Shown here: one piece after another, positions 10,386 to 17,480 of the stretch
Numbering within the stretch: position 1 is the stretch's first letter
How the letters are laid out: each line of letters opens with the position of its first letter
Assembly (NCBI GenBank): GCA_002372325.1
Contig: DFFT01000062.1
Span: forward strand, 1 to 17,480
Length of the DNA stretch: 17,480 nt
Direction: 5' to 3'
Source: Succinivibrionaceae bacterium UBA3769
GTDB taxonomy: Bacteria > Pseudomonadota > Gammaproteobacteria > Enterobacterales > Succinivibrionaceae
Program-made: the position numbers and the translations under genes
The notes under the pieces: generated by a model
Seen by the model: the letters and a program-made list of their open reading frames with translations, nothing else
Told to the model about the DNA's origin: nothing
Database searches by the model: none

Positions 10386-10814
10386 ATGAAAGGCTTATTT
10401 GATGGTTTTGACAATGATTTTTCGGGAAAACCCCTCAGGGAACGCCGTCCCGGCGGATCCTTTGATGCCATTTCCGAAGGTATCGGCACGGTCGTCAGCG
10501 CTGCCGCTGATTGCTATAAAACCCATGAGACCGAGAAAACCCGCCGCACGGAAATCCGGAGCGGAGCAGACGAGAGAATCGCCAGGCTCCGGGCTCAGAA
10601 AGACAGCTTCTGCAAATATACGGAAGAAACCTTTGCCGAACGCCGTCATGTTATTGATCGCGCCTTTGACAGCATTGACAAGGCACTCTGCCAGCGTAAC
10701 GAAAATGCCGCCCGGGATATTCTGAGCTTTGCCAACGGCGTTTATCACAAATCACCCCTGAGCGGCATGCGGGGCATCGGCTATAACCGTGACGAACCGG
10801 ATGACGGCTTCTGA
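10386..10814 (+). CDS. 142-aa helical partner protein, paralogue 2
   Basis: ATG follows AAGGAGATTGAA. It shares with the 143-aa protein the blocks YKT-x-E-x-E-x-TRR, RLRAQ-K, F-A-E-R-R-H-V-I-D, and H-K-S-P-L near the C-terminus. The N-terminal 40 residues differ: the Gly/Ala hydrophobic stretch of paralogue 1 is replaced by a charged segment (MKGLFDGFDNDFSGKPLRER). It ends with an acidic tail (DEPDDGF). Last gene of the second module; a terminator lies about 180 nt downstream. Confidence 0.8.
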   Translation: MKGLFDGFDNDFSGKPLRERRPGGSFDAISEGIGTVVSAAADCYKTHETEKTRRTEIRSGADERIARLRAQKDSFCKYTEETFAERRHVIDRAFDSIDKALCQRNENAARDILSFANGVYHKSPLSGMRGIGYNRDEPDDGF

Positions 10815-10994
10815 GATCTCAGGATCGTCTTGCCGGGGAAGCGGGAATGAAGGATCCCGGGATCTCCGAAACAGAAGCTCTGCATCAAATATGAATGCTG
10901 AGAGAACAGTCTTGGAAAATTGCCGCCGGGACTCCCATAAGCGCCTGCAGGGCACGAGTCCGCCTTCTTCCCGTTTCTCTCCATCCCCATTGTA

Positions 10995-11032
10995 ATCCCC
11001 GCTGGCTTCTGCTGCGGGGATGCTGCTTTTTT
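10995..11032 (+). terminator. Intrinsic terminator after second module
   Basis: ATCCCCGC (10995-11002) pairs with GCGGGGAT (11014-11021), with TTTTTT at 11027-11032. The 5-base gap between stem and T-run is longer than usual. The stretch 10815-10994 before it has no convincing gene. Confidence 0.7.
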
Positions 11033-11063
11033 CCGGGGACGATGAAAGGAACGTTTTTTCAAA

Positions 11064-11143
11064 GTTAATGCACTTTAGTGCAAAAAATTATCATTTATCG
11101 AGAGTTAATGCACTTTAGTGCAAAAAACTATCATTTATCAATA
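11064..11143 (+). promoter_or_regulatory. Two 40-bp tandem repeats with TGCAC-TTTA-GTGCA dyad
   Basis: Starting at GTTAATGCACTTTAGTGCAA, a nearly identical block occurs at 11064 and 11104, one base different in the shared 36 nt (AAATTATC against AAACTATC). Each contains the perfect dyad TGCAC-TTTA-GTGCA followed by A5-6. The A/T-rich stretch lies just upstream of the ATPase gene and differs from its GC-rich surroundings. Two dyads 40 bp apart suggest a regulator binding site, or an end left by insertion of the gene. Confidence 0.75.
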
Positions 11144-11192
11144 GTTTATGCTATTCTTCGAGTGTCGGGATGATTGCAGGGATGACATTAGA

Positions 11193-12539
11193 ATGATTAA
11201 TACGAAGGAATTAAAAAAACGGGATTTATATCTGAACAGACTTATAGCTTTTCAGGACACAGAACCGGTCAAGGTGGTAACTGGAATCCGGAGATGCGGC
11301 AAGTCCAGTCTGCTCAAAATAATGATTAACCATTTGATGCAGCATGGAATACTTCCAGAACAGATCCTTGAAATGAACTTTGAATCATTTGCTTTCAGGA
11401 ACATGACCGCAGCGGATTTTTATGCCTATGTAAAAGACCGTATTCTGCCAGAGAGACGCATGTACCTTTTCTTTGATGAGGTACAGTTGATTCCCGCATG
11501 GGAAAATGCCGTTAACGCCTTCAGGGTAGAGTTCAACTGCGATATATACGTGACTGGATCCAATGCATACATGCTGTCTTCCGAGTATGCCACGTATCTG
11601 GCCGGCAGGTATGTGGAAATAAAAATGTTGCCGCTGTCATTTACGGAATTTCTTGATTTTCAGGACTATGAGATCCAGGAGACTGAAATTCCTCTGGGAG
11701 GTATCCGCAAACTGATATTTGACCGGAATGGCAGGCAGTACCAGAGCCGGGAGCTCTTTGATGTCTATATGCGGTACGGCGGCATGCCCGGAATCTGCGA
11801 CAGCGAACTCAGTCAGGAAAAGGCCCTGATTATTTTGGAGGGGATATACTCGACAGTGGTCATGCGGGATATCCTTGAAAGAGAAAAACGCCAGGGACAG
11901 AAGAAGATCACGGATCCGGCACTCCTCCGGAAAATCATCACGTTCCTTGCTGACAGTATCGGCAGCAGTATATCCGCAACTTCCATTGGAAATACACTGA
12001 TAAGTTCAGGGCTGTTTAAAGACACTGGGAGCAAAGGATCACCCAACGCTCGTGTCCCCAGTGCTCATACCATGCAATCCTACGTCAGAGCACTTTTGGA
12101 CGCGTACCTCTTCTATGAGATTAAAAGATTTGATCTGAAGGGAAAGGAATACCTGCGCTCATTGGGAAAATACTACATTGCCGATTTGGGGCTCAGAAAC
12201 TGTCTTGTAGGATTCAGAGATCGGGATCGGGGCCATGCTCTGGAAAATGTCGTTTATTTCGAGCTCCTCCGCCGGGGCTATGATGTTGCTGTCGGCAAGG
12301 CTGACCATGCTGAAATCGATTTTGTTGCCCTGAGAGACGGAGACAGAATTTATGTTCAGGTGACGGAATCCATGCTGGGAGAGGATGTCCGCCGGCGGGA
12401 ACTGGCCCCGCTTCAGGGGATCCGCGATAACTATGCCAAGATTGTCCTGTCTCTGGATCCCGGCCTTTACAGTGATTACGGCGGCATCAAATCGCTCAGT
12501 CTTATTGATTGGCTGCTCGGCGCTGTCTCACCCGCATGA
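11193..12539 (+). CDS. AAA+ ATPase with C-terminal DUF4143-like domain (448 aa)
   Basis: Walker A is G31-I-R-R-C-G-K-S-S39; Walker B is Y-L-F-F-D-E-V-Q (91-98); the sensor-like V-T-G-S-N-A is at 120-125, followed by L-A-G-R-Y-V-E-I. The C-terminal third has L-E351-N-V-V-Y-F-E-L-L-R-R-G-Y, E-I-D376-F and Y-V-Q-V, the pattern of DUF4143, which resembles a PD-(D/E)xK nuclease fold. Such proteins are common, often mobile, and of unclear role. The start at 11193 matches the usual family N-terminus (K-K-R-D-L-Y-L-N-R-L); ATG 11148 would overlap the repeat region. No strong Shine-Dalgarno is seen. Base composition is more A/T-rich than the neighbours, which suggests transfer. Confidence 0.9.
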   Translation: MINTKELKKRDLYLNRLIAFQDTEPVKVVTGIRRCGKSSLLKIMINHLMQHGILPEQILEMNFESFAFRNMTAADFYAYVKDRILPERRMYLFFDEVQLIPAWENAVNAFRVEFNCDIYVTGSNAYMLSSEYATYLAGRYVEIKMLPLSFTEFLDFQDYEIQETEIPLGGIRKLIFDRNGRQYQSRELFDVYMRYGGMPGICDSELSQEKALIILEGIYSTVVMRDILEREKRQGQKKITDPALLRKIITFLADSIGSSISATSIGNTLISSGLFKDTGSKGSPNARVPSAHTMQSYVRALLDAYLFYEIKRFDLKGKEYLRSLGKYYIADLGLRNCLVGFRDRDRGHALENVVYFELLRRGYDVAVGKADHAEIDFVALRDGDRIYVQVTESMLGEDVRRRELAPLQGIRDNYAKIVLSLDPGLYSDYGGIKSLSLIDWLLGAVSPA

Positions 12540-12850
12540 TCTGAATGAGGCTGGCGACGCACGAACCGGAACCTCAGGGAAAACCTCCCGCCTCTTATAA
12601 AACAGTTCCTGAAGTTCAGCCAGGCTTTATTCCGGAGTTGCTTTTTATGCCTCCCTTTCTCCGATATCGAAAGCCTCCGTTTCTGTTATAGGCGCCTGTT
12701 TTCCGGATGTTTTCTGAAAACATCCCTGCTTCCTTGTCCCCGGGGGGATTTTTGTCACAAAAGGAGGGGATTTCGCAATCTTTCTTTGACCTCCGGCCCC
12801 GGGGCGGGTAATTTTCAGGAAGGAGTCGCCGGCTTGGGGAGGAGGATGTC
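12540..12850. other. Intergenic region with 21-bp palindrome
   Basis: GGATGTTTT-CTG-AAAACATCC at 12705-12725 is a perfect 9-bp inverted repeat, a possible operator for the galactosidase gene or a hairpin. A weak terminator-like TCCC-CGGG-GGGA followed by TTTTT ends near 12753. The Shine-Dalgarno GGAGGA precedes ATG 12851. No gene is seen. Confidence 0.5.
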
Positions 12851-14575
12851 ATGGCCATGGATTATCGTTGCGCGCTTACGGAAAACGGTTCCTTTTCCGG
12901 AAATGATTACATCGTTCCCGATGCCCTGACCACGGAGTACCGGCTCTGCTTTCGCGCGGCAGAGGAATGCCGCCCCGGTCTGGTCAGGATCCTGGAGATG
13001 ACGCTGCCGGAGGACGCTCTTATTTATTCCGAGGGCTATCAGATGCTGTCCCTGACGGCCGGCTCCTTCGGCCGCCCCCGGCATATCGGACGCATCAATG
13101 AAACCCGGGATTACCGGCTGTACCACGGCCTTGACGGAGTGCTGGGCTCCAATTTCTTCATGTTTTACGCCGATGAGAGATGGCATCTTATGGGCGCCAC
13201 CTCCTGCGGCGAGACCGATATTTTTTTCCGGAAGAACGGCAATGACCTGGAGGTTTACTGGGATCTGGGAGATATCACCCTTAAGGCCGGCTCGGATTAT
13301 GAAGCGGAATATGTCTGCTTTCTCACCGGGGAGAAGCGGGATGAAATTCTGGACGAGTACGCCCGGAGAATCTCCATCCGCATGCCGCCGGTGTACGGAG
13401 CCCGCGCCTCCGGCTGGTGCTCCTGGTATGCCTATTACACCGGCATCACCGAGGATCTCATAAGAGAGAATCTTAACATCATGGCCGAGGACTGGCCGGA
13501 TCTGGCGTTTCTTCTTATTGATGACGGATATCAGCCCTTCATGGGGGACTGGCTGGATCGTTCCCCCCGCTTCCGTTCCGGGGTAAAGCGGATCTGCGAG
13601 GACATTCTGGCACAGGGCAAATGTCCGGCTCTCTGGCTGGCCCCGTTTATCGCCAGTCCGGGATCCCGGATTTTCCGGGAGCACCGGGAGTGGTTTATTG
13701 CAGATGAATCAGGAGAGCCGCTCAAGGCCGAAAGCATTACCTACGGCGGCTGGCGGGACACCCCCTGGTATCTCCTGGACACCTCCCTTTACGAGGTGCG
13801 GGAGCATCTTTCCCGGATGTTTCGCATCCTCCGCCGGGATTACGGCGTTTCCTGCTTCAAGCTGGATGCCTGCTTCTTCGGCGCGGTGCCGGGCACGGTC
13901 TCCCGGCAGCCCGGAGTAACCTGGATTTCCCGTTACCGTCTGGGACTCACGGCCATCAGAAAGGGCGCCGGAGCCGATGCCTGCCTTATCGGCTGCAACG
14001 CTCCCCTGTGGCCGTCTTTGGGGCTTCTTAATGTCATGCGTCTCGGCGATGATGCCGAACGCAGTCAGGAAAGGGCTGATCTCAACTCTGAAATGCTCCG
14101 TTACCGCTACTGGATGGCTGATGCTCTCTGGACCATGGATCCGGACTGCATTCTCACCGCAGAAGTCGGAGACCGGGAGCCTCCGGAAGCGGCGGTGCGG
14201 GTGATGACGGCTCAGGCCTTCGCTCTGGGAGGAATGCTTTTGCTGGGGGATCCCCTGAGCAAGGCCAATCTTCCCGGCGGCGTCAGATTCCTTAGGCGCC
14301 TCCTCAAGCAGAATCCGGAACGGCGGAGATCGGATCCCCTGAATCAGGCCCTTACCGTGTTCCGGAATGCCCGGGGCATTATCACCGTATTCGGAGGCGG
14401 GAGCGGCGAACCCCTGGCGCTTTATCAGGGGATGTACCGGATCTTTGCCGGAAGAGATGTCAGCGAGGAGGATCGGGTGCCTTCCGGGGATGCGGAAATT
14501 CTGATTCCCCCGGAGCTCAGCCGGAGCTTTCGGGAGAGCGGGGACACGGCAGGAAGAGACGGCCGGGCGTCATAG
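12851..14575 (+). CDS. GH36-type alpha-galactosidase (574 aa)
   Basis: Predicted to cleave terminal alpha-galactosides such as melibiose or raffinose. An N-terminal beta-rich domain (about 1-185) is followed by a TIM barrel with G-W-C-S-W-Y, L-L-I-D-D-G-Y-Q and G-D-W. The nucleophile is likely D339 in F-K-L-D-A-C. The acid/base lies in M-R-L-G-D400-D401. These are clan GH-D features of families GH36/GH27. There is no signal peptide, so it is cytoplasmic and needs a transporter not seen here. The Shine-Dalgarno is GGAGGA; ATG two codons later is an alternative. At 574 aa it is shorter than typical 700-aa GH36 enzymes. Substrate specificity cannot be read from sequence. Confidence 0.85.
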   Translation: MAMDYRCALTENGSFSGNDYIVPDALTTEYRLCFRAAEECRPGLVRILEMTLPEDALIYSEGYQMLSLTAGSFGRPRHIGRINETRDYRLYHGLDGVLGSNFFMFYADERWHLMGATSCGETDIFFRKNGNDLEVYWDLGDITLKAGSDYEAEYVCFLTGEKRDEILDEYARRISIRMPPVYGARASGWCSWYAYYTGITEDLIRENLNIMAEDWPDLAFLLIDDGYQPFMGDWLDRSPRFRSGVKRICEDILAQGKCPALWLAPFIASPGSRIFREHREWFIADESGEPLKAESITYGGWRDTPWYLLDTSLYEVREHLSRMFRILRRDYGVSCFKLDACFFGAVPGTVSRQPGVTWISRYRLGLTAIRKGAGADACLIGCNAPLWPSLGLLNVMRLGDDAERSQERADLNSEMLRYRYWMADALWTMDPDCILTAEVGDREPPEAAVRVMTAQAFALGGMLLLGDPLSKANLPGGVRFLRRLLKQNPERRRSDPLNQALTVFRNARGIITVFGGGSGEPLALYQGMYRIFAGRDVSEEDRVPSGDAEILIPPELSRSFRESGDTAGRDGRAS

Positions 14576-14615
14576 CGGGATCTGACCGGGGGGCGCCGGG
14601 GGTGATTTTGCCATC

Positions 14616-14644
14616 TTGCTAACAGATCCGTTTTCCGCTAAAAT
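14616..14644 (+). promoter_or_regulatory. Sigma70-type promoter for cvpA
   Basis: TTGCTA, exactly 17 nt, then TAAAAT. Transcription would start near 14651, about 50 nt before cvpA. Confidence 0.65.
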
Positions 14645-14688
14645 CTGCGCTGTTTTTTTCAGATTTCGCGCCGGCGGGGTTCCGCCGG
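14641..14688 (+). promoter_or_regulatory. Two hairpins in cvpA leader
   Basis: AAATCTG (14641-14647) pairs with CAGATTT (14660-14666), and CCGGCGG-GGTT-CCGCCGG lies at 14671-14688. The second, very stable hairpin ends 15 nt before the cvpA ATG and may affect ribosome access, because the Shine-Dalgarno there is weak. The first arm overlaps the -10 box, so it is only partly transcribed and may not form in RNA. Confidence 0.5.
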
Positions 14689-14703
14689 AATGGACAAAAT
14701 AGC

Positions 14704-15189
14704 ATGCAGTGGATTGATATTGTAATTCTGGCCATCCTGGTTATCAGCGCCATGGTCAGCGCCTTTCGGGGCTTTATCAAGGAAATCCTTTCTCTGGTGG
14801 CCTGGATTGTGGCTTTTTTTGTGGCCAGCAATTTCTACGAGCCCATGGCGAAGCTTTTCACCTTCACCGATGACACCAGGATCCAGATTGCTCTGGCGCT
14901 GGTGTCGCTGTTCTTCGGCTCCCTCATGATTATCGGCCTCATCAACTATCTGGTAACCACCATTCTTAAGAAGACGGGGCTTTCGGGCACCGACAGAATG
15001 CTGGGCATGGTGTTCGGTCTGGCCCGGGGCGCCATTATCGTGCTGGCCGCGGCCATGTGCTTCCAGCTGATACTGAAGTACGGCTTTTTTGCCCAGCTGC
15101 CCAGCCAGCCCTGGTACGCCAATGCCAAGATCCTTCCTGAGGTGAACAAGCTGGCCGTAAGCGCTCTGCAGTACTTCGGTCTCATGTAA
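14704..15189 (+). CDS. cvpA: CvpA family inner-membrane protein (161 aa)
   Basis: MQWIDIVILAILVISAMVSA with F-R-G-F-I-K-E-I-L-S-L-V is the classic CvpA N-terminus. About four membrane helices are visible (near 5-22, 27-45, 62-85 and 100-122), and the D-R-M-L-G-M-V-F-G-L-A-R-G motif lies before the last. The length matches E. coli CvpA (162 aa). In E. coli, cvpA is needed for colicin V production, and work in other enterics links it to envelope stress and bile resistance. It lies upstream of purF as in E. coli, but a terminator and a new promoter region separate them here. An ATG start with a weak Shine-Dalgarno. Confidence 0.93.
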   Translation: MQWIDIVILAILVISAMVSAFRGFIKEILSLVAWIVAFFVASNFYEPMAKLFTFTDDTRIQIALALVSLFFGSLMIIGLINYLVTTILKKTGLSGTDRMLGMVFGLARGAIIVLAAAMCFQLILKYGFFAQLPSQPWYANAKILPEVNKLAVSALQYFGLM

Positions 15190-15274
15190 GAAGGACAGCC
15201 TGACAGAGCAGAGGCGTAAAAGATGGGCCCGTCCGACAGAGAAGGGCTCACAAAAGACGGACTCATAAAACAGG

Positions 15275-15309
15275 AAATGCAGGATCCTCCGGGGTGCTGC
15301 ATTTTTTTT
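15275..15309 (+). terminator. Intrinsic terminator between cvpA and purF
   Basis: AAATGCAG pairs with CTGCATTT around an inner ATCC-TCCG-GGGT stem, followed by a run of T residues to 15309. It uncouples cvpA from purF, unlike the E. coli operon. Confidence 0.82.
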
Positions 15310-15349
15310 GTTTTCTCAGGGACGGGCCGGGATCAGTCTTGTTATTTTT

Positions 15350-15365
15350 TGTGATTTATATCACA
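15350..15365 (+). promoter_or_regulatory. Perfect CRP-type site upstream of purF
   Basis: TGTGA-TTTATA-TCACA matches both half-sites of the CRP consensus with the correct 6-nt spacer. It sits 4 nt upstream of a TATAAT at 15369. If that promoter is used, the site is centred near -23 and would overlap the -35 region, which suggests repression. Confidence 0.7.
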
Positions 15366-15368
15366 CGT

Positions 15369-15449
15369 TATAATGTCGGCTTTTCAGGGGAGCGAGGGGG
15401 GGTTGCGGATGAAAAAATTATGAAATCCTTCCCTTAAAACCGTTATAAT
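15369..15449 (+). promoter_or_regulatory. Candidate purF promoters (two TATAAT boxes)
   Basis: TATAAT occurs at 15369-15374 and at 15444-15449. Neither has a strong -35 at 17 nt. From the second, the CRP site would be centred about 98 nt upstream of the start, near a class I activation distance. A GC palindrome CCCCGGCCGGGG follows at 15492-15503. No convincing PurR operator is seen. Confidence 0.5.
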
Positions 15450-15547
15450 ACCGGAAATCAGTCACCTTCGGTTACGGTTTCAAGCCTGATTCCCCGGCCG
15501 GGGAAGGGGACCGTTTCCTGTTTTCCACCTACAAAAAGGATATCAGC

Positions 15548-17065
15548 ATGTGCGGTATTGTCGGCATAGTTGCCACTTCACCAGTTAATCAGTCCCTTTA
15601 TGATGCTCTTACTGTTTTGCAGCACAGAGGTCAGGATGCAGCCGGAATCGTTACCGTTGATGACGGTAATTTCAAGCAGCGCAAGGCCAACGGTCTTGTG
15701 AAGGATGTGTTTGAAACCAAGCACATGTATCGTCTCAGAGGAAACATCGGCATCGGCCATGTCCGTTACCCTACCGCCGGCTCCTCCTCTGCCGCCGAGG
15801 CGCAGCCCTTTTACGTGAACAGCCCCTTCGGCATTACTCTGGCCCACAACGGCAATCTGACCAATGTGCGGGAGCTCCGGGAAAAGCTCAGCGAATTTCG
15901 CCGGCATACCAACACCACCTCTGATTCCGAGGTGCTCCTGAACATCTTCGCTCATGAGATTGACAAGTCGAGCTCCGGCGTTACCCTGACTCCGGATGAG
16001 ATTTTTGCCGCCGTGAAGAAGGTAAATGACATGGTGCGGGGCGCCTATGCCGTGGTAGCCCTGATTATCGGGGCCGGCATTGTGGCCTTCCGGGATCCCC
16101 ACGGCATCCGTCCCATGGCGCTGGGCCGGAGACCCGGAGAGGACGGCAAAACCGAGTACATGGTGGCCTCGGAGAGCGTGGCCCTGGATGTCAGCGGCTT
16201 TGAGCTTATGAGAGACGTGGCTCCGGGAGAATGCGTCTTTATCAGCGAATCCGGCGAGCTTCATACCAGAATCTGCGCCGACAATCCCTGCCTGAATCCC
16301 TGCATCTTCGAGTATGTTTATTTTGCCCGGCCGGATTCCATCATGAACGGGGTTTCCGTTTATGCCGCCAGAGTGCATATGGGCACCATGCTTACCGAGA
16401 AGATCAAAAGAGAATACAAGGATCTTAAAATCGATGTGGTGATCCCGGTTCCGGAGACCAGCTGCGACATTGCCGTGGAGATCGCCCGGAATCTGGGCAT
16501 TCCCTACCGGCAGGGCTTTGTGAAGAACCGCTATATCGGTAGAACCTTTATCATGCCCGGACAGAAGCAGAGAAAGAAGGGCGTTCGCAACAAGCTGAAC
16601 CCCATCCCGGCCGAATTCAAAGACAAGAGAGTGCTTCTGGTGGACGACTCCATTGTCCGGGGCACCACCTCCGCTCAGATTGTGGAAATGGCCCGGGAAG
16701 CCGGCGCCGCCGAGGTGTATTTTGCCTCAGCGGCTCCGGAAATCCGCTACCCCAATGTGTACGGCATTGACATGCCCTCCGACAAGGAGCTTATCGCCTG
16801 CGGCCGCAGCAACGATGAGATCTGCCGTCTTATCGGCGCCGATGCTCTTATCTACCAGTCTCTGGAGGATCTGAAGAAGGCCGTCATGCTGGAGAACCCG
16901 GCTCTGGAACGCTTTGAGACCTCCGTGTTTGACGGGGACTATATTACCGGCGACATTGACGAAGCCTATCTCAGCTATCTGGATTCCGTCAGAAACGATG
17001 ATGCCAAGGCTAACAAGGCCTGGACCGATTCCACGGAAAATCTGGAGATTTATAACGAACCCTGA
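15548..17065 (+). CDS. purF: Amidophosphoribosyltransferase PurF (505 aa)
   Basis: It catalyses the first step of purine synthesis: PRPP plus glutamine gives phosphoribosylamine. M-C-G-I-V-G-I shows the N-terminal Cys nucleophile exposed after Met removal. The class II glutaminase domain follows with L-Q-H-R-G-Q-D-A-A-G, G-H-V-R-Y-P-T-A-G and H-N-G-N-L-T-N. The phosphoribosyltransferase domain has K-N-R-Y-I-G-R-T-F-I and the PRPP motif V-L-L-V-D-D-S-I-V-R-G-T-T-S (362 onward). The length equals that of E. coli PurF. ATG lies 7 nt after AAAAAGGA. The cysteines of the Bacillus-type iron-sulfur form are not evident. It is followed by a terminator, so it appears monocistronic. Confidence 0.97.
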   Translation: MCGIVGIVATSPVNQSLYDALTVLQHRGQDAAGIVTVDDGNFKQRKANGLVKDVFETKHMYRLRGNIGIGHVRYPTAGSSSAAEAQPFYVNSPFGITLAHNGNLTNVRELREKLSEFRRHTNTTSDSEVLLNIFAHEIDKSSSGVTLTPDEIFAAVKKVNDMVRGAYAVVALIIGAGIVAFRDPHGIRPMALGRRPGEDGKTEYMVASESVALDVSGFELMRDVAPGECVFISESGELHTRICADNPCLNPCIFEYVYFARPDSIMNGVSVYAARVHMGTMLTEKIKREYKDLKIDVVIPVPETSCDIAVEIARNLGIPYRQGFVKNRYIGRTFIMPGQKQRKKGVRNKLNPIPAEFKDKRVLLVDDSIVRGTTSAQIVEMAREAGAAEVYFASAAPEIRYPNVYGIDMPSDKELIACGRSNDEICRLIGADALIYQSLEDLKKAVMLENPALERFETSVFDGDYITGDIDEAYLSYLDSVRNDDAKANKAWTDSTENLEIYNEP

Positions 17066-17114
17066 TCCCCTGAAAGCAGCCTGAAAAGCGGCGGCGAACA
17101 GCGGTGAAACAGCG

Positions 17115-17148
17115 CCGGGACTTCCCGAGAAGGAGGCCCCGGTTTTTT
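17115..17148 (+). terminator. Intrinsic terminator after purF
   Basis: CCGGG-A-CTTCC, loop CGAGAA, GGAGG-C-CCCGG with one internal mismatch and one G-U pair, then six T residues. Confidence 0.82.
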
Positions 17149-17361
17149 GTCGGGAGAGCTCCAAACCTTACTTAGCGGCAAATCCGGCGCCTTTTCAGGT
17201 ATTCACTGATAGGATGCGGAGAAAATTTTCTGAGCCCGTCACCGCAAAACAACGGCTCAATTGCAAAAACTGCCGATATTCCGGATCTGCTTTTTAAACA
17301 CTGTCAATTAAACCTTTATAATTCAAGCTATAAGGTGACGAAACTGCAAGGTGACGCGAGC
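17149..17361. other. Region upstream of transposase, with candidate promoter
   Basis: No gene is visible. A candidate promoter is TTAAAC at 17294, 17 nt, then TATAAT at 17317-17322. AAGGTGACG occurs twice at 17332 and 17348. The left end of the insertion sequence should lie somewhere here, but its terminal inverted repeat cannot be identified without the right end. Confidence 0.45.
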
Positions 17362-17480
17362 ATGAGCTATTTAGCAAAAACCACTTCCAAGGGGCGTGAT
17401 TACTACAAGATCATGGAAAGCTGCCGCGATGAAAAAGGAGCAGTCAAACATAGGATTCTTCGTAATATTGGCTCTCTCAG
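17362..17480 (+). CDS. IS1634/IS4-like transposase, N-terminal part, cut by window edge
   Basis: The frame reads MSYLAKTTSKGRDYYKIMES, then CRDEKGAVKHRILRNIGSL, and is open at the window end. The pattern Y-Y-K-I-x-E-S-x-R-D-E-K-G-x-V-K-x-R-I-L-R-N-I-G is typical of the start of IS1634-type DDE transposases. The Shine-Dalgarno AAGGTGA is 7 nt from ATG. The catalytic residues lie outside the window, so intactness cannot be judged. Confidence 0.72.
   Translation, partial: MSYLAKTTSKGRDYYKIMESCRDEKGAVKHRILRNIGSL

Noticed and set aside
12616..12858. 80-aa minus-strand frame before the galactosidase gene
   Set aside because: No ribosome site and low-complexity composition; it overlaps the leader of a clear gene.
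15505..15520. PurR-like operator upstream of purF
   Set aside because: Only the right half (CCGTTTCC) resembles the consensus; the left half does not match.

Overview
The window looks like a chromosomal segment of a gammaproteobacterium. The right side carries cvpA followed by purF, the enterobacterial gene order, and PurF is 505 residues, the length of the E. coli enzyme. A perfect CRP-type palindrome lies upstream of purF. The Gly/Ala-rich small proteins, the cytoplasmic GH36 alpha-galactosidase and the overall style would fit a gut or rumen member of the Succinivibrionaceae. That assignment is inference; nothing here proves the genus.

Bases 1-6426 are the unusual part: a tandem array of very small genes, all on the + strand, built from four recurring families. 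Family A (64-65 aa; five copies plus a decayed remnant) is strongly acidic and Trp-rich. Family B (88-96 aa; six copies) has a basic N-terminal half and a C-terminal half that is a double glycine-zipper hydrophobic hairpin. Family C (41-47 aa; five complete copies plus a partial one at the window edge) has a conserved N-terminus, a variable middle and a Pro/Trp-rich tail. Family D (11-14 aa; five copies) is a hydrophobic micropeptide with a strong Shine-Dalgarno sequence. The order is C0-D0-(A0 remnant)-B1-A1-B2-A2-B3-C1-D1-A3-B4-C2-D2-C3-A4-B5-A5-B6-C4-D3-C5-D4. A precedes B with a fixed gap of 74-75 nt, and C precedes D. Each spacer type carries its own hairpin. Stems stay paired while loops change or wobble pairs replace Watson-Crick pairs, so selected RNA structure is likely. 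Chimeric leaders show that cassettes recombine. No function is known to me; membrane-active, bacteriocin-like or toxin/partner roles are hypotheses.

Bases 6817-10814 hold a YkgJ-type cysteine-cluster gene and two paralogous copies of a two-gene module. Each module has a 310-aa protein with a Gly/Ala-rich hydrophobic centre flanked by helical arms, followed by a 142-143-aa helical protein with a shared F-x-E-R-R-H-V-I-D motif. The second copy has an extra 95-aa gene between the two. A branched RNA-like fold and a strong terminator separate the copies. Both this region and the array encode a hydrophobic hairpin protein next to a charged partner.

Bases 11064-12539 hold an AAA+ ATPase with a C-terminal DUF4143-like domain, preceded by two 40-bp tandem repeats with a dyad. 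Bases 12851-14575 encode a GH36-type alpha-galactosidase. Then come cvpA with its own promoter and hairpin leader, a terminator, and purF with its own CRP/promoter region and terminator. The window ends in the first 39 codons of an IS1634/IS4-like transposase.
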